A model generated the notes under the pieces. That model was not told the origin of the DNA and did no database searches. It saw nothing but the letters and a program-made list of their open reading frames with translations. Position numbers and translations under genes: made by a program. Shown here in pieces: positions 59,484 through 64,000 of a stretch of 64,000 nt of DNA. The first letter of the stretch is position 1. The number at the start of each line of letters is the position of its first letter. Source of the DNA: Xiphias gladius (Eukaryota; Chordata; Actinopteri; Istiophoriformes; Xiphiidae). The DNA lies in assembly GCF_016859285.1 (NCBI RefSeq), contig NC_053408.1, positions 12,347,213 through 12,411,212 on the forward strand, read 5' to 3'.

Positions 59484-62355
59484 ACAGAGAGAGAGAGAGA
59501 GAGAGATAGAGAAATTAGACTGAAAATTGATGAATGTCTTATAGTGATCTTAAAAAAATTATTGCGTGATTTTTTTATGCCTCTTTCAGGGGCTTATGAA
59601 AGCAATATTAATAATCTCTTCTCAGTTTTATGGACAAATACTTTCAGGTGTATATTGTTGAAGATGGAGGCAATGGACTACAGGTGCTAATTATTTTAAG
59701 GCAGAGTTGTGGATCACTTTTTCTGGTTTTCTGTTTCTTACTTGAAATAGCAGAGGATGGAGACTGCTACCAACAGCGATGCTAGAGAAATGGAGTAGCC
59801 AACAGTGTACATGAGATGGAGTCTCTCAAACACCTTCTGAAACAAAACAAAAACATACTTAGGGTGTGCATGTGTGCAGATCCTTAAAGATGCAACAGAC
59901 CAGAAAAACACAAGGTCAGCATGCTGAAGCTAAACAGCAGTGCATAATTTTTCTGCAAACATTAGTAAATTGAACATATTTCAGGATGAAATCAAAATGA
60001 TGTAACACATTTGCTGGATTCAGACTAACGCTCCATAATACTGTCAGTACAACAATCTATGGGCGGAAGCTGTTAGGTGGCAGAATATTTTCACTATTGT
60101 ATGAAGAAGTACAGTCTGTCCACCTTAACCAGCCGCTGAGAAAACGCTGGCGTTGAAAAGGCATCTACAAACTGCAGCTTGAGATGTCTTTTTTGACCAG
60201 ATTAGTGTTTACAAATGTGCAAACATGCACATTCAGCCAGATCACACACAGTCTACATAAACAGTTAGACAAATGCACATGTACACACCTCCTCTTGGCT
60301 CCTGTGGTTGGAGGTCAAGTATGCGGTGCACTCTGTGTAGTTAGCCCAAGTGCGGTTGATACTGAACACCTGCTCCCAGTTTCCCGATGCATCACACTGG
60401 CGGTAGGCTCGCCCTGGGCCACAGGGGTGCAGGACATAGTCAGGGACAGTAGAACATTAAAACAACAGTCTGTGATACAAAAGACATGTCTGAACTTTCA
60501 CGAACGCAGGTAGATCCTTATAGCTTCCATAGGCTGCAAGGGAAAGGCTTACATGCTAGTGCTTCATGTTAGTGTCTCATCAGGACTGTGTGTCATCTGA
60601 CACACTTGACTGTTGAGCTCTCCTACCTCTGTGGTTGAAGTCGTAGATGTATTCCGGACACAGCACTGAGACCAGCTGACCCGCTCCGCTCCGTGGCCAG
60701 CAGATGATCCCATCCCACTCTGGGACGCAGTCACCCTCTTCACAAATAAAGGGAAACAGATGTTAGCCATTTTATATCAAGTGGAGGAACATCCATACAG
60801 TTTACATCAATGTGGGACAGGCCTACTGCAAACAGGCCCAGAGGCCAAGGCATGGCTCATGCAAAAGTAGTAATCTTGATCCTTTGATAGTGAGGATCTG
60901 CTGATACCAAATACAATCTGATATATATATTTAGCTCAGCTTAGCATAAAGACTTGGAAACAGGGGGAAACAGCCAGCCTGGCTCTGTTCAAAATTTACA
61001 AAATCTGCCCACCAGTACCTCTAAAGCTCACTCATTAATCCTCTCAGCTAATTTTCGGCAAAAAGGCGAATAAGCGTATTTCCCAAAGTATTGCACTATT
61101 CCTTCAAGAAAATAGAACCTGCTTCACCACTTTCTATGGATGGTTTCCCATTCCATATTATTTTACGACATAGAGTGGACTGTCAGTGTGGACCTGCTGT
61201 GGCAGGAAGCTTTGGAGACAATTTAGACGGCCTCTCCTCAACTCCAGCAGAGTAACAACTAACAACAGAGGTTTAGAGTGACAACTAACCTGCAAAATAC
61301 CACAGAAAAAGATGCAAAATAACCACAAACAATGTGGGGTGGGTAGTGGTGGTGGTGGCACTTTATGTGTACGTGTGTGGGGGCCAATGAAATAATCTGT
61401 CATAATCTGTCCATGTAGGTGGGATGCAGGATTGTGACATTGGGTTACTGTAGTTCATGTCAGAAAATAAGACGTTGTCTCACTCGACCATGACTGCTCA
61501 CTGTGCCTTTCTTCTGCCTACCTAGTGTTCTCACCGAGGCTCCATCTTATAAAATTTATTTTCATATGCACCATTGAATCATCAGATCTGGAAACACGTT
61601 CATCAGCCTCTACGTCATAGTCTCAGTTAAAAATGTCCCGCTATTGTCTGCACCTACATTCAACTCTGTAATCACAGCGGTACCAGTCAGCAGGATATTG
61701 GATGGGTGTTGTATCTGATCTTAAATAAATCATCAGTTTCTGATTATATATTTGGACGTGCACTCGCTGACCTATCTGGGGGCACTTAGTAAAGATCCTT
61801 ACTTCCCTAATAGGGAGAGCTTTTGAGTAAAGATCCTTACTTCCCTAAAAGGGAGAGCTTTTGAATATTATAAAAGGAGGAAAAAACCTTTCAACTCAGT
61901 CATCATAATCAACATATTCCCAGAGTTGAGTTTTTACCAGGAGTTAAGGTTTGAATTAGATGTTAACAGATTGGTAATGTGTCACAACTAAAAACCCACT
62001 GAACTCATAGAACCAGTTCACAACCACTGATAAAAGTTTAGAATATACATATTTTTACAAACTTTTAGGGGTGGAGCCAACATTTCTCCTTGCAGAGAGC
62101 GATTTTAGGATGTTCAGTGTTTTGACACAACAAATAAGGAACAGAGCTGATGACTGACACATGCTGGGATCGAACTTGCCTCAAACCAAGCAAAACACTT
62201 TCCTGTCCTTATTTCCGATGAATAAAGTTATCAGTGGCAGCACACAAACCTTTAACCAGGGCCATTTGTGCCTGGATGTTCCTTTCACACCTGGCGTGAG
62301 CACCAATCAGAACGTAGATCTGCTCGTCTCGGGTGATGACATCATCAGAGTCTAT
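57420..62355 (-). CDS. pth3r: Parathyroid hormone receptor, class B1 GPCR (probable pth3r); first exon outside window
   Basis: Twelve exons, 5' to 3': 62355-62250, 60737-60627, 60413-60289, 59836-59742, 59428-59275, 59166-59013, 58918-58858, 58768-58702, 58621-58527, 58334-58193, 57994-57953, 57860-57420; 530 aa, lacking only the signal-peptide exon. The hormone-binding ectodomain has six cysteines ([39 protein letters not shown]). TM1 is [20 protein letters not shown]; then [62 protein letters not shown] and the exon [14 protein letters not shown]. The His of RNYIHIH and the Thr of KSTLVLMP, both mutated in activating human PTH1R disease, are normal. The tail starts [12 protein letters not shown] and ends LKELETIL, like a PDZ ligand. 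It signals for PTH/PTHrP through Gs and Gq at the plasma membrane. pth3r is preferred by location near 17q21-type genes; a pth1r paralogue is the alternative. The intron after 58527 has a GC donor. Confidence 0.9.
59456..59508. repeat. (GT)n followed by (GA)n
   Basis: GT run at 59456-59482 and GA run at 59487-59508, starting 28 bases outside the 59275-59428 exon on its acceptor side; on the gene strand this is a TC run then an AC run. Confidence 0.95.
60915..61125. repeat. Dispersed fish repeat in a PTH receptor intron
   Basis: tagctcagcttagcataaag, cagccagcctggctctgttc and acctctaaagctcactcatt are phrases of a repeat I recall from many teleosts. It has no clear ends here. Confidence 0.5.
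61788..61863. repeat. 38-bp direct tandem duplication
   Basis: 61788-61825 (agtaaagatccttacttccc onward) is repeated at 61826-61863 with a single mismatch. It lies in the intron between PTH receptor exons at 60627-60737 and 62250-62355. Confidence 0.95.
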
Positions 62356-63368
62356 CTGTAGGAGAGAGCGAGAGAGAGAGAGAGAGAGTCGTCAAATGGT
62401 TCAGACAAATATGCAAGATATGCCATATAGTGCTATATGTGGAATATAAGCAGGCAAGTTCATTTACTGTGCATGGCATGGAATAGAAATGTAGTTTCCC
62501 ACTGCCTGCACCAGAGTGTATGTATGCACCAAACTCTGTATAATAACTTAGATGGTACACAACAGGTAAGTGACCTGATTTGTAGCAATGGAAGAACAAT
62601 TAACATGATAAATCATATCATGTATCTGCTATGAACAGATTCTAACCACTTAGCAGTGCCTTAAAGGTCCAAATAAGTGTTTTCTTTAGTTTTAGTGCAT
62701 TGTTCAACGCATGCTATGCAGTTTTAGATTTTGGATGTATTCCTTCCTTCCAGGCAGCCATTCCTTTACTTAAAAAAGATCTCATTTACTCAAGCACAAA
62801 CTGGCTATAATGTATCTTCAGGTGCCTGACTGGGTTGTTATTTGTCAAAGCCTCAAGAGCAACTTCTGCTCATTGGAGCAGCTTTTGTCCTCACATTTAT
62901 TCATCTGTTAAGGTTCCCACAGACATTAAAAGTTCTGGAATAAAAACTCTCTGAAGTCTCCTTCCAACCACAAACACTCCCAAGGATCCGATGTGCTGCC
63001 TCCAGGTGTTGTGAAATAGTTGTGTGAGGGTGCGGTATGTGATGATCCCCCGCCAACCCCTTTTTCTGCCTTTGGCCACATGGGGGCCTTGTCCTCAGGA
63101 CCTCGGCCATGCTGGTGAGAGCTAGCCTACACAAGAAACTTTGTGTTCCTGGGTACATTTCACAACAGAGCAGCAAAACTAGCAGTGAGTCAACCAGAGA
63201 ACTCACATGAGAACGCTTTGCCAGACAGAGCAGAGCAGTGAGAGAGTGATGATAAAACAGAAAAGTTACAAAGAAAGAAAAGGAACCAAAGCAAAAGTTG
63301 GGTCGAGGTGAGAAAAGAACATCCAGACTCATGAATTTGCTTCTGGGACTTTAGCTTTGTCCTTTCAG

Positions 63369-63525
63369 CAGTGCTTAAGTACGGTTTTGAGGTACTTGCA
63401 CTTTACTTGTGTATATCCATTTTCTGCTACTTTATCCTTTTTAAATATTGTACATGTATTGTATTTATTTGACAGGCGCACTTACTACTTACTTTTCAGA
63501 TAAGATTTTACATTAAAAAAAACAA
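63369..63525. repeat. Dispersed fish repeat, related to 42590-42991
   Basis: Contains gaggtacttgcactttactt and gacaggcgcacttactactt, which I recall as the opposite portion of the family seen at 42590-42991. Confidence 0.45.
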
Positions 63526-63545
63526 TTGCATTGTAAAGATTAAAC

Positions 63546-63817
63546 CAGTGGCCTCCAAACTCTTTACAAAAATACCATGTCTACCTGTTGACGTGTTTCA
63601 AATGTCTGTAAGTTGTAAGCAATTTCACCGCTCTAAAGTTCTGCAATCGTTTCATTTAAATAACTGTTAGAGGTAAAATCATTCAATATTTCACAAATAT
63701 TACAAAAGACTCGAATTATACATTTTCTTCTTTCCTACCTCATTAATCGTATCACAACCCCTCAGATTGATCTTGTGACCTTTTGGAGGGGGCCGACCCC
63801 TAGGCTAAGAACCAGTG
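63546..63817. mobile_element. Second copy of the hAT-like element
   Basis: The left end cagtggcctccaaac and the interior cacaacccctcagattgatc correspond to 2236-2499, where the interior reads gaacccctcagattcatcct. The right end is ggctaagaaccagtg. Flanks gattaaac and gactaatc match at 6 of 8 positions, again an aged 8-bp target duplication. Confidence 0.6.
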
Positions 63818-63884
63818 GACTAATCTACTACACTGTATCTACAGTGACTGTATTAAGTTGCAGTAAACAAGAATAACTTACTTA

Positions 63885-64000
63885 TTTGCAGCTAAATGTG
63901 AACATTGGCACGTTAACATGCTCACAGTGACAACTAACATGCTGTTGTTAAGCTGGTATGATATTTACGATGTTTACCATCTTAGTTTAGCGTGCCAGCA
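63885..64000. repeat. Percomorph 'gctaacatgct' repeat, cut by the window edge
   Basis: aaatgtgaacattggcacgt, taacatgctcacagtgacaa and taccatcttagtttagcgtg match the family at 44540-45010. It runs off the right edge. Confidence 0.55.

Larger units (their letters stand above)
62356..64000. other. PTH receptor intron 1 side, no exon found
   Basis: The exon at 62250-62355 starts with an acceptor and in phase 0, so a signal-peptide exon must lie upstream. I searched the minus strand to the window end and found no ATG plus hydrophobic run with a phase-0 donor. A GA run lies at 62363-62388; several dispersed repeats fill 63369-64000. Confidence 0.5.

Noticed and set aside
62901-63332. 143-codon minus-strand frame upstream of the PTH receptor, considered as its missing first exon
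   Set aside because: No signal-peptide-like run leading into a phase-0 donor, and the sequence does not resemble receptor N-termini.

Overview
The window looks like nuclear DNA of a ray-finned fish, most likely a percomorph teleost. The genes are vertebrate, split by GT-AG introns and AT-rich. They are separated by long CA/GT and TA microsatellites, Tc1/mariner and hAT-type transposon remnants, and dispersed repeats (for example the 'gctaacatgct' family) that I associate with spiny-rayed fishes. Family names for the dispersed repeats come from memory, not from a search.

Six protein-coding genes were reconstructed exon by exon. All six lie head to tail on the minus strand: spop (1131-9654, 374 aa, complete, with a probable non-coding first exon near 19.55 kb); cenpt (22590-28658, 865 aa); an ndufa4-family gene (30804-32551, 85 aa); fam117a (35815-41606, 424 aa); rundc3a (46159-54458, 431 aa); and a class B parathyroid-hormone receptor, probably pth3r (57420-62355), whose signal-peptide exon lies outside the window. 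Every exon phase joins in frame and the CDS totals are multiples of three. At the left edge the plus strand carries the last coding exon (66-258) of an unrecognised protein with one membrane segment; it converges on spop.

Between the genes: 9.8 kb of spop intron 1 with no recognised exon; a 3 kb stretch upstream of spop with a decayed Tc1 transposase and a hAT-like end; 2 kb between cenpt and ndufa4; about 3 kb of likely fam117a 3'UTR and intergenic sequence; a repeat-rich gap at 42-45 kb; and 54.7-57.4 kb, which holds two small unexplained exon-like segments.

The genes do not form a pathway. SPOP is a CUL3 ubiquitin-ligase adaptor, CENP-T a kinetochore histone-fold protein, NDUFA4 a cytochrome-oxidase subunit, FAM117A a poorly understood phospho-protein, RUNDC3A a neuronal RUN-domain protein and the PTH receptor a hormone GPCR. 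spop, fam117a and rundc3a recall human 17q21; cenpt and ndufa4 lie elsewhere in human. No prokaryote-like or wholly new system is visible. The most interesting features are at the splicing level (three candidate GC-AG introns, a TG-repeat in place of a polypyrimidine tract at the last ndufa4 exon, a long GT repeat next to the first rundc3a donor) and in CENP-T (an acidic SQ-rich repeat array and an altered set of N-terminal TP motifs).
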